NCBI GenBank assembly: GCA_034770075.1
Contig: CM068380.1
Coordinates: 83,598,112 to 83,662,111, forward strand
DNA length: 64,000 nucleotides
DNA from: Aralia elata
Taxonomy: Eukaryota > Streptophyta > Magnoliopsida > Apiales > Araliaceae
Direction of reading: 5' to 3'
Shown: positions 1 to 9,496 of the stretch, in pieces
How the letters are laid out: each line of letters starts with the position of its first letter
How positions within the stretch are numbered: the stretch's first letter is position 1
The notes under the pieces: model-generated
What the model saw: the letters and a program-made list of their open reading frames with translations, nothing else
Told to the model about the DNA's origin: nothing
Database searches by the model: none
Position numbers and translations under genes: made by a program

Positions 1-2
1 TG

Positions 3-2812
3 GCCCCTATTGAACTTCAAGAGTTAAAAGTCCAACTACAGGAGTTGTTAGACAGCGGTTTCATACGTCCGAGTACATCGCCTTGGGGTGCTCCTGTTTT
101 ATTCGTAAAGAAGAAAGACGGGAGTATGAGACTTTGCATTGACTATCGGGAGTTAAACCATGTCACCATCAAAAATAGGTACCCGTTACCTCGCATTGAT
201 GACCTGTTCGACCAGTTACAAGGTGCTCAATTCTTTTCAAAGATCGATCTTCGTTCTGGATATCATCAGTTGAAAGTTAAAGCTGATGACATTCCAAAGA
301 CTGCCTTCAGAACTCGGTACGGACATTATGAATTCTTAGTCATGTCTTTTGGATTGACTAATGCTCCTGCTGCTTTCATGGATATGATGAACCGGATATT
401 CAAGGAATATTTGGATCATTTCGTGGTTGTCTTCATTGATGACATTCTCATATATTCTAAAAGTCGTGAAGATCATGAGCAACACTTGAGGCTGATACTC
501 CAAAAACTTCGTGAAAACAAGTTATATGCTAAGTTGAAGAAATGTGAATTCTGGCTTGAGGAAGTTGCATTCCTTGGTCACTTGGTTTCTAAAGAAGGAA
601 TCTCGGTTGACCCGGCGAAGATTGAAGCAGTATCAAATTGGGAACAACCCAAGTCAGTAACCGAAGTACGAAGCTTTCTGGGTCTAGCTGGTTATTATCG
701 GAGATTCGTAGAAGGATTTTCTCGAATAGCCATTCCATTAACTCAACTGACTCGGAAAAGCACAACATTCAAATGGAGCGAAGAATGTGAGAAGAGTTTT
801 CAAGAACTCAAAAGAAGGCTCATTTCAGCACCTGTATTGGCAATACCATCAGGATCGGAAGGATTTGTCATCTACAGCGACGCTTCAAACAAAGGACTAG
901 GTTGTGTTCTCATGCAGCATGGGAAGGTTATAGCCTATGCGTCTCGGCAACTCAAGGAATATGAGAGAAATTATCCTACTCATGATCTAGAGTTGGCAGC
1001 AGTCGTTTTCGCGTTGAAGATTTGGAGACATTATTTATATGGAGAGAAAGTGGAGATCTATACAGACCACAAAAGTCTCAAATATTTCTTCACCCAAAAG
1101 GAACTCAACACGCGACAACGGCGTTGGCTTGAGCTGTTAAAAGATTACGACCATACCATCCAATACCATCCTGGAAAGGCGAACGTAGTAGCTGATGCAT
1201 TGAGTAGAAGATCATATGCAAGCACGAGTGCGTTACTGACATCGCAAAAGCTCATCTTGGATGATTTACAAAGGATGGAGATAGAGTTAAAGACTCCAGG
1301 AACCCACGTGAAGGTCGCACATATACAGGTAGAACCGGCTTTAATCGACAAAATTAAAGCTGCTCAAGTTACAGACCCGGAGTTGATGAATATGAAGAAA
1401 AAGGTACAAGAAGGTGCTATTCCAGAAGCAAGAGTCGACGAAGATGGAATACTTCGAGTCAACTCTAGACTGTGTGTTCCTAACGACCCTGAGTTAAAAT
1501 ACAAAATCATGATGGAGGCACACAACACACCATTTGCAATCCACCCGGGAAGTACCAAAATGTATCGTGATCTTCGACATACATTTTGGTGGATGGAACA
1601 ATATGAAGAGAGAGATTGCAGAGTTTATTGCAAGATGTTTAACTTGTCAACGTGTCAAGACGGAGCATCAAGTACCAAGGGGTCCATTGCAACCACTTGA
1701 GATTCCAGAATGGAAGTGGGAACACATCAACATGGATTTCGTGACAGGTCTTCCCAAGGTTTCTCAAGGCTTAGACGCAATTTGGGTCATTATAGATAGA
1801 TTGACCAAGTCTGCTCATTTCCTGCCTATACGAGAAAACTATTCACTCGAGCGCCTTGCTAGTTTGTATATTAGCGAGATTATGAGATTGCATGGCATGC
1901 CAGTATCCATCGTTTCTGATCGAGATCCTAGGTTCACTTCACGATTTTGGGTCAGCTTGCAAAAAGCTATGGGCACTGAATTACGATTCAGTTCTGCATA
2001 TCATCCCCAAACAGACGGACAATCAGAAAGGACTATTCAAACCCTTGAAGATCTATTAAGACTCTGCGTACTAGACTTCAAAGGAAGTTGGGACAAATAC
2101 TTGCCATTGGTAGAATTCTCTTACAATAACAGTTATCAAGCAAGTATAGGCATGGCTCCCTTCGAGGCGTTGTATGGACGAAGGTGTCGATCTCCAGCAT
2201 GTTGGGATGAAGTAGGTGAGGCAAAATTGTTGGGACCCGAGTTGATACGTATGACTACGGAAAAGATCCAAATGATCCGGCAACGTATACAAACAGCTCA
2301 AGATCGACAAAAGAGTTATGCCGATTTTCATCGAAGAGACGAAGAATTCAACGTTGGGGATCATGTATTTTTACGTGTTGCTCCGTGGAAAGGTGTTACG
2401 CGATTCGGAAAGAAAGGAAAGCTTAACCCTCGATTTATCGGTCCATTTGAAATCCTCGACCGAGTAGGAACTGTGGCCTACAGACTCGCTTTACCGCCAA
2501 GCATGTCTCGTGTTCATAATGTTTTTCACATATCCATGCTACGTAAATATGTGAAAGATCCAAACCACATTATTGAGTTGGAACCAGACGAGATAGCAGA
2601 GGATTTGACGTACGAAGAGGTACCTGTCAAGATCTTGGATAAGAAGGAACAGATTCTACGATCAAAGGTTTATACCTCAAGTCAAAGTTTTATGGAGAAA
2701 CCATGATATTGAGGAAATGACCTGGGAGTTAGAATCTGATATGAGAGCAAGGTATCCTCACCTCTTCGAAACGCCAGGTACGTACGTCAATTTCGAGGAC
2801 GAAATTTCATAA
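3..2812 (+). pseudogene. Ty3/Gypsy pol remnant: RT, RNase H, integrase, chromodomain-like end
   Basis: The first frame is open from base 3 to 1700. It holds RT (the catalytic FIDD motif is encoded near 433-444, followed by the usual ILIYS stretch) and RNase H (YSDAS near 870, TDHKSL near 1062). The integrase continues in another frame from about 1590 to 2706. It has a zinc-finger-like CLTC motif, the DDE core (around DFVTGLP, VSDRDPRF and the later Glu) and the C-terminal VFHISMLRKY block. A second frame change near 2660-2690 leads into a chromodomain-like stretch around WELESDMRARYPHLFE that ends at TAA 2810-2812. There are therefore two frameshifts, near 1585 and 2670. The copy is dead or lost frame recently, because no stop codons interrupt the long frames. 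Confidence 0.92.
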
Positions 2813-3523
2813 GGAGGGGAGATTGTAAGATCCCGACTTTATGAAATAAAAAGTTTATTATTTTCTTTATGATTATTCTTCTAAATAGTAAAGTGCTTAA
2901 TTGTTATAAATGATAGTTAAGGGTGTTATATGCAAATTATCTGATAAACAGTGCATGTCGGGGAATATTCTTTTTGTCGGGGAATATTCTTTTTGTCGGA
3001 GAATATTATATTTGGTATCGTACGACGGCGCCGAAATGGCAATATTGTCAACGATAGTGGGCCCCATTGTCGGATACTGAAAACGACAGTATTTGTCAAC
3101 AGTATTATCACCTGCAACTGTTGAAATACCCGGTAATAAAAAGAACAGTAAAACGCGTTATTCCACAGTAGTACGCGGTATTTCACAAGCACACGGTGTT
3201 GCACAGTATTTTATATTATTGATTCAATAATTGATAAAGCAGCTATTGCACAGTATTTTGATTCAATAATTGTTACAGTAGCATCTGCATAATACTTTTC
3301 ATTATTTTGTCATGACACTGTAACTTATATTATTTGATATGATATTTTAGCATTATTGACAATGTCTAGAAATTCTGTCAAGGAAAAAGGTTATTTAATT
3401 GCGCGCCGTTTATACGGAAGGCCCCCTTTTTCCTGGGAATGATCTGGTTGTCGATATTATAAGTCTAAAATAGTGTTGATTAAAAATATGTGAAGCGTTT
3501 ATTGTAAGTTAACTTATTTTTCT

Positions 3524-3632
3524 GTGGGACCCACACTTTATTTCGTGGGACCCATAACTATTTGACCGGTGGGACCCACAAATTATTTTTGTAGAATAAT
3601 TTCTTCAGATTTTATTTTTCTGTGGGACCCAC
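3524..3632. promoter_or_regulatory. Four GTGGGACCCAC-type palindromes in LTR U3
   Basis: Perfect 11-bp copies lie at 3524-3534, 3569-3579 and 3622-3632, and a copy ending in T (GTGGGACCCAT) lies at 3545-3555. Each contains GGACCCAC, which fits the class I TCP transcription-factor consensus GGNCCCAC on both strands. The clustering upstream of the LTR TATA box is seen directly. TCP binding is inference. Confidence 0.5.
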
Positions 3633-3830
3633 ATGTCAGTCAATAGTAATTACCGTCAGTAAATAGTTAATTCAGTTTTTATTTTACCTTAAGGTTAAAA
3701 ACCTAAGTAAAAGCATATTCTAAGAATATACTATGGCATAAAGTATATTAAAAGAATATGCCAAGGGTATAAGAGTAATAAACCAAGAAAATTTGGGAAA
3801 AAGACTAAAATGCCCTCACCTTGATTTTCC

Positions 3831-3838
3831 TATAAATA
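3831..3838 (+). promoter_or_regulatory. TATA box of the LTR promoter
   Basis: TATAAATA followed by GGGAGGG lies inside the 3' LTR, with a CT-rich leader (CTCTCTCTCT at about 3886) roughly 55 bases downstream. This is the usual arrangement of an LTR U3/R junction. Transcription would start about 30 bases downstream. Confidence 0.7.
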
Positions 3839-4087
3839 GGGAGGGTTTGCTTAAGAAAATTTCACACCTTCATTGCTTATACTTTCTCTCTCTCTCTAAA
3901 TTTCTTGAGTTCTCTTAGTGTGCTAGGCTATTGTGAGTATTTGTGAGAATACTAGTATTATCCGAAGTTAGTAAACTTCATAGAAAGTAACATCCAGTTA
4001 ACGAAGGTAGGGAATATCATTTCTTTCATACTCTATATAATATCATTTGCTTTCATGTTCGTAAGTGATATTATACTCATAAAGGTT

Positions 4088-4375
4088 GTTATTCATTCTA
4101 TATTAATTTGTGGGGATAACCTGTCCGTGCGGTATGACGCATGCCTGGTGAATATCCTTTTGTATTCATTCCTTATTATTCTATGGGAATAACCTGTAAG
4201 TACGAGTGTCGTACCTGGTGAATACCCTTCTGTATTCATTCCTTATTAATCTATGGGTATAACCTGTCCGTGCGGATTGACGCATGCCTGGTGAATAACC
4301 CTTTGTATTCATTACTTATTAATCTGTTGTGAAAATAATCTGTCTACGCGAATTATCGCATGACGGGTGAAATCC
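4088..4375 (+). repeat. Tandem repeat of about 72 bp inside the LTR
   Basis: Four diverged units each run from GTATTCATTC through ATAACCTGTCCGTGCG to GCATGCCTGGTGAATA. They start near 4088, 4160, 4231 and 4305. The second unit has a different middle (AAGTACGAGTGTCGTACC), and the fourth is the most diverged. The repeat lies between the promoter and the end of the LTR and has no coding sense. Confidence 0.8.
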
Positions 4376-4775
4376 ATTTGCAGTTTCATATATTCTGTTA
4401 TACTCGTATAACGTATCATTTCTTTTGTACTCTTTAAGGGATATCTTTTTCTTTCACATTTCTCCATTTAAGATAAGAAATCTTTGTTTGTTTCCAAAAC
4501 CTTATTTTTTAAATGGAGAAAATCCCTGAAAATTAGTAGAATATCTTTAATAGTTTGTGCTTCATCTAATATCTTCTCACTTGAATCTTTTTATACGTTA
4601 AAGTTGAAGCATGAAACAATTTCTTGAATATCATTCTTGAATTTGACTCCACAATTTGGTCATCGTGTTGGCAATTTGGTCAATCTTTGATACTGATTAA
4701 ATTATAAAGCTTTTCTTATCCTTGATCTCACTGTATCATTGTCATCATCCTCATCCTCATATTTAAATTGTGGTG

Positions 4776-4990
4776 ATAGTTCTCTTTGGCCCGTAGTGCA
4801 AAGATGAACTGGCGTGACATGATTTTGACCAAACTGTGTATTGGTATTATCATGACTTTTGGTGTTACAAACAAAGGCGTATGGTGAAAGTTCTCTTTGG
4901 CCCGTAGTGCAAAGATGAACTGGCGTTTGGCATGATCATGACCGGTGATGTTACAAATAAATATCTTTGGCACGTAGTGCAAAGAGAGGC
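4776..4990 (+). repeat. Tandem repeat around TCTTTGGCCCGTAGTGCAAA inside the LTR
   Basis: Two good copies of the motif lie about 110 bases apart (near 4781 and 4892). A shorter third copy with CACGTAGTGC lies near 4963. They are interleaved with related GGTGTTACA/ATGTTACA segments. It is an internal LTR repeat, and the open frame across it on the other strand is a by-product. Confidence 0.7.
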
Positions 4991-5564
4991 TGTTGAATAT
5001 AAACTGTTGATTTGGATGTTCATAAACAGAAATTGTTGATTGGTGTTACAGGGATAAAATATTGGTGGTGATCCTTTAATTTATAGAAGATGGTAGATAT
5101 TATAATCTACTTGACTCTTCTAATGGATTGTTGGTTCCGCTGCAATTGTTGTTGTTAAACAATTAAAATATCTTTAAATCTCTGATTTAATTCTGTTGAA
5201 GACTAAAGATAATTTTTATTCTTCATTATCTTAGTCATGATATTTCTTACTGGGCTATTTGTGCTCACCCTTTTCCTTTTTGTTCCATTGTTCTCCTCAG
5301 GAAAAGAGAGTGTAGCGGGGACTAGCCGGGGAATGGAGTGATGGTCCGAGATATTAGAAGTGTCTCAATACCTTACTATTAGTGTGACAATAAGTGTATT
5401 GAGAATTTAAGATGTATTTGTAATGTGTTGTCGTATTTTGCACAACACTTATTAGTTGTAAATGGGAAAATTCATATTTGTATTTGTATTTTGTGGAATG
5501 TTATTGGCGACTCAAAATGGGTTGTATGGACCTATTTTGGGGGCGTCACACAACCAATTAACTA

Positions 5565-6032
5565 ACACCCTGAGAAGGGCTGAGATCCAAAAAACTAACA
5601 CCCTGGGAAGGGCTGAGATCCAAACGACTAACACCCTGGGAAGGGCTGAGATCCAAATAACTAACATCCCTGGGAAGGGCTGGTATCCAAACAATCAACG
5701 ACCCCTGGGAAGGGCTGGTATCCACACAATCAACGATCCATGGGAAGGGCTGGTATCCAAAAAATCAACGACCCCTGGGAAGGGCTGGTATCCAAACAAT
5801 CAACGATCCCTGGGAAGGGCTGGTATCCAAACAATCAACGACCCCTGGGAAGGGCTGAGATCCAAACAACCAACGACCCCTAGGAAGGGCTGAGATCCAA
5901 ATAAGGTGGTGAGTGAACCTGGGAAGGCATCCAAGCAAACCCCAACAAGGTGGTGAACAACCCCTGGGAAGGGCCAATATCCAAAAAAGTGAGCGATCCC
6001 GGGGAAGGGCTGAGATCCAAGCAAACCCCGAC
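5565..6032 (+). repeat. 33-35-bp minisatellite (core CTGGGAAGGGCTGAGATCC)
   Basis: About twelve to thirteen units run back to back. Spacings read from the first units are 33, 33, 34, 35 and 35 bases. Early units carry ACTAACACCC between cores and later ones carry CAATCAACGACC, so the array shows internal sub-family structure. The last units (5900-6030) are irregular and interrupted by AAGGTGGTGAACAACC-type segments. The long open frame across the array simply repeats a GRAEIQ/GRAGIQ-like word and is not taken as a gene. Confidence 0.92.
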
Positions 6033-6308
6033 AAATGATGACATCTGTAGAACAGTATCAAGAGACTGTACAGGGGTCATTTTTCATCAAATTTGCATTT
6101 TAAATGTTATTTCACATGCATTGAATAGATGATAACTCTGTACGTGATCCATGCAGGTTAGGTGTCAAGGTCCTAGCCTAACTGAGTCAAAAGTGATGGC
6201 TGCCAAGAACGATGTACGAGGACGAATTCCAGGGATGCCTTTCAAGCTAGTCAGGAGAATAACTTCCTCTGATGACAATGCGATGGAATAAGGTGATTAC
6301 GAGATGGG

Positions 6309-6445
6309 TGATCGGATACGAGACCCGGCCCCGACCAGACGAGCGACCGGATACGAGATCCGGCACTCACAAGGCGATCAACCGGATACGAGACCCGGTG
6401 ATCACGAGACTGACGACCGGATACGAGACCCGGCGCAAACGAGAC
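6309..6445 (+). repeat. 35-bp tandem repeat (core GGATACGAGACCCGG)
   Basis: Four cores start at 6314, 6349, 6384 and 6419, exactly 35 bases apart, with diverged linkers such as CCCCGACCAGACGAGCGACC. The period is nearly the same as that of the neighbouring minisatellite, but the sequence is unrelated. It lies about 230 bases upstream of the polypurine tract, as expected for a Tat-type 3' UTR repeat. Confidence 0.85.
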
Positions 6446-6675
6446 GACCGATTGGAAGACGAAACCCGTCGACTAACAAGGCGGGCGGGGATTGATGCAT
6501 TGACACCTTTACGAATGTTTTGCCTGCCTTACATCTTGTGTTGCATCATAAGTTGCATGTGCTGCATCATGTATGTATTGTCATTCTTGTGAACTGTCAT
6601 TCATGCGTCGGGTGTCTATTTCTTTATCATGTTCATTTCATTTAACATTTCATAAACATGATAAAGAGGGGCAAC

Positions 6676-8531
6676 TGTAGACACCCAAATTTTGCACTTC
6701 GTGTACTAACCCTGACACGAGGGCAAATTCGTCAAATGAACCGGCCTGCGAGAGCAAAGGATGGACAGGTACGAACACTCGACGCCACCGCGACGATTTA
6801 CAACCAAAACCGACGTGACAACAAGGCTGTCCGATTTGAGCATTTCCGAATGATGTGGCACGTTTCCCAGTAATTCCCGGACTGCAAAATACGAACATGT
6901 CGGTAAAAACTGACGTCACGACACGAGAATTGAGGCGTAGCACGAAAATCGAGAAAGTCAAGCCAGCCAGCCGCGGATTGATCTGCGGCCAATGAGTGCG
7001 CCTTTTGAAAACACGGAACTCGAAACACGGAACTCGAAACCAGGCTGAGTGGCTGGTGGGCCAGCCAGCCGCAGATCAATCTGCGGCTGCCCTAGGCCAG
7101 CCTATTTCAGCTCAATTTCTTCATTTCATCCAGGAGGTTGAGCAGATTTTGGAGGAAGAAGAATTCAGCACAACAGCAGCTCGGAAAAAGGGAAGAAATA
7201 GCAAGAATTTGCAAGGAAAATAGAGAGAAAAGAGAGAAAAAAAGTGAGGAATTATATCTTTTATGTAAGATTATATATCATATATCTTCTATTCTACTCA
7301 ATACATAAATTCATACCTATTGTGAGGATTATTTGCAAGGTAAAAAGACCATTTCTATAGCAATTTTTGTATATCATTTTGTTAACCTTCTTGTCAATTG
7401 GGTTATGTGAAATGTAGTTTTTCTTATATATTGTTGTGGATCCACGGATTGAGGACTATTAGTGAGGGTTCCAAATGGAACGAAATTCTTCCAAATGGCC
7501 CGATGATATCCATTTGGCGATTTTAGCTTGTTTAATTTTTGTAGTATCCATTGCGTGGGTGTGTATAAATTATGGATGTGAGCCTAGGAACGCGACCCCG
7601 TGGTCCAAATCCGATGATGGACAATGTTGAGGTATGTAATCCTTTATTGTAAGATGTAATCGTCGGGCCTTAAAACGACGCCAAGGCGAGAATCGGGTTT
7701 AAGGCCCCGTAATAGTGAAGTATGTGATTGTGGGCGTTGGGGTTATTTGGATGCCTTACATGCCCATGAATAGCTCCACGCATTTTAATACTTGATTCGA
7801 TTTATGACACGAAATTGATTTCAAAGCTAAATGATAAGATTTTCATAAAATCAATCAAACTAGGTTATTAGCATCACGAGGTTAATAAATGGGAAGTGCT
7901 AATGAATGTCGATTCCTATTTAACGAGAAAGCTAAAGAAAATCGTTTTCAAACATCACAAGAAATGGTTTGTGAAATAAATGACGTTTTATTAAACCATT
8001 GTGCATAGGGTTAAAGGGAGTCTAGAAGTTGCCCATCATGCTATTTACGAAAGCAACGTATAGATCTCGATTCCTATTTTGACGAAGGTTTAGAAAACTC
8101 TTGTTTTTTGCCAAAACGACACCTAATGAAAATCTCATAATTTTTGACAATTAAAATCAAACCTTTCTCCTAAAACTTTCTCGTGTATGCCGAAAAGACA
8201 TCTCGAAGCGTTCTCAAATTAAAGCACGACTTTCCCTAAAAATCCAAATGGTTCTTTCATACAAACTCACCACAACATTCACATAGGTACACACACACGC
8301 GCGCGCATGCACACACATTTCATGAATTAAAGGATAGGAAAGCATCGAGATTGCGGTAACCGTGTTTCACGGAAGTCGGGGGGTGCCTAACACCTTCCCC
8401 TCGCTTAAGCAAGCCCCCGAACTCTATGTATCTCGGTTCGCAGACCAATCAATTTGGAGTCACATATGAGCCATCGATTTATAAAAAAACGAAAACTCGG
8501 ATGAGTTGGTACATCCATTTCAAATATACCA
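6676..8531 (+). repeat. LTR of the Tat/Ogre-like element
   Basis: It starts TGTAGACACCCAAATTTTG directly after a purine-rich tract. The proposed end is ACCA at 8528-8531, just before a primer-binding-site-like CTGACGACTCTGG, for a length of about 1.86 kb. Inside are an inverted pair of GCCAGCCAGCCGC-type words near 6962 and 7060, and a GCGCGCGC/CACACA run near 8293-8318. The right end is less certain than the left. Confidence 0.6.
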
Positions 8532-9400
8532 ACTGACGACTCTGGTTAATTGGTTCATCATAAAAAACGATCTTTCAAAACCCCGTCGACATTAAGTGCC
8601 GACCTTTTCCAAAAATCATTCAATCAAAACGCAAGAAATCGGAAGAGAAAGACGAAAAACCGGCGTCGACAGCTGGAGAGGAGAGAAATCCACGAAGAGT
8701 ACGGAACTGATTGATTGATTGAAGAGGGGAGAAGAACAGGTAGGCAATTACTCCAATGACACGTGACAGAACTCTCAAAATCCGGAAACCGGGTTAGGGT
8801 AGCAGGGATTCCAAGAGCCTTCTTGAGTCTTCGAGTTGAGAGAGAGAGTTTCAAGTGTTTAGAGCTTCCAAGAGTCTAAGTGTAATGTCTTGAGAGCGAT
8901 CCCCTTTTCTTAGAATAGAGGGGCTATTTATAGAGTTTTCCTGGGAAATAGTCACATGCCAGACACATGTTTTAAGGGAAATTCCCGAAATACCCTTTAA
9001 TTATGTTTTCAAGGAGAAATTCCAGAAATGCCCTTTAATCATCAAAGTAATGCCCAAATTGCCCTGTTCTTCTAGCCACCAATCCAATCCCTCAATCAAT
9101 TCCTAAAATGGGTCGCATCCACGAGTCTTCTGCCTTGGAACCCGTGGAGACTTCCCCGAGTCTAGTACATTTAATTAGGTCACATAGACCCTAATTTGTA
9201 CATTTAATTAGGTTTTTTGTAAACTCTAATTTGTACATTTAATTCAATTAGGTCATGTGAACCCTAATATGCACTTGGGCCCACAATTATATATATAGTA
9301 GATTAATAATTTTATTAATATAACAAATAACATGGGGACGTAGCTCAAATTTAAATCACACCAATCAAAAAATTTCATATTAACTTCTAAATTAAAAGAA
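8532..9400 (-). mobile_element. Transposon debris with a minus-strand LTR-like promoter
   Basis: No gene is seen. On the minus strand a clean TATA box, CTATAAATAG at 8927-8936, is followed by a GC-richer leader rich in CTCTCTC and AAGAGCC, as in an LTR R/U5 region. Further out, GTACATTTAATTAGG recurs three times (about 9166, 9198 and 9231), so 9166-9270 is a short degenerate tandem repeat. The section probably belongs to another LTR element or solo LTR in reverse orientation, but its borders cannot be set. Confidence 0.4.
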
Positions 9401-9496
9401 TTTTTATTTTTAGATCTGCCAATTTTATTATAATTAAGTTTTTTTAATTTATTTACACGATAATAAGAAACATTCTTATTATCTCTAATAGCAATA

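Larger units (their letters stand above)
1..5550 (+). mobile_element. Ty3/Gypsy chromovirus-like LTR retrotransposon, 3' part
   Basis: Coding sequence enters from the left edge with reverse transcriptase, then RNase H, integrase and a chromodomain-like tail, followed by a purine-rich tract at about 2813-2822 and a long terminal repeat. The RT-RH-INT order is that of Ty3/Gypsy. The chromodomain-like end after the integrase points to a plant chromovirus, probably the Tekay/Del group (inference). The 5' LTR, gag and protease lie outside the window. Pol is broken by at least two frameshifts, so this copy cannot make an intact polyprotein. The right LTR end abuts a different repeat at 5551, which indicates insertion into an older element. 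Confidence 0.93.
2824..5550 (+). repeat. 3' LTR of the Ty3/Gypsy element
   Basis: It starts with TGTAAGATCCCG directly after the polypurine tract and ends with GGGCGTCACA, giving the usual TG...CA borders and short imperfect inverted ends. At about 2.73 kb it is a long LTR. It contains a TATA box at 3831, four copies of a GTGGGACCCAC-type palindrome 200-310 bases upstream of that box, and two internal tandem repeats downstream. The partner LTR is off-window, so age cannot be estimated here. The right border rests on the CA end and on the abrupt change to the minisatellite at about 5565. Confidence 0.8.
5551..8531 (+). mobile_element. Tat/Ogre-like LTR retrotransposon, 3' UTR and LTR
   Basis: A minisatellite-rich segment (5565-6450) leads to a purine-rich tract (AAAGAGGGGCAA, 6663-6674) and then to an LTR starting TGTAGACACCC at 6676. 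Plant Tat/Ogre elements are known for variable tandem repeats between pol and the 3' LTR, and for a tRNA-type primer site resembling TGGCGACTCTG. A degraded match, CTGACGACTCTGG, sits at 8533-8545. No protein-coding part remains. The lineage call is inference from this architecture. Confidence 0.6.

Noticed and set aside
1145..2364. Minus-strand open frames inside pol
   Set aside because: Shadows of the RT/integrase frames on the other strand.
5462..5893. 143-residue open frame of repeated GRAEIQ-like words
   Set aside because: It is the translation of the 33-35-bp minisatellite, starts inside the LTR, and the unit length is not constant, so the frame is not maintained by selection.
5565..6032. 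Array that superficially resembles a CRISPR
   Set aside because: Units are head-to-tail with similar linkers rather than unique spacers, and the DNA is plant nuclear.
6272..6592. Arg/Thr-rich open frames
   Set aside because: They translate the 35-bp repeat upstream of the Tat-like LTR in two frames; no family resemblance.
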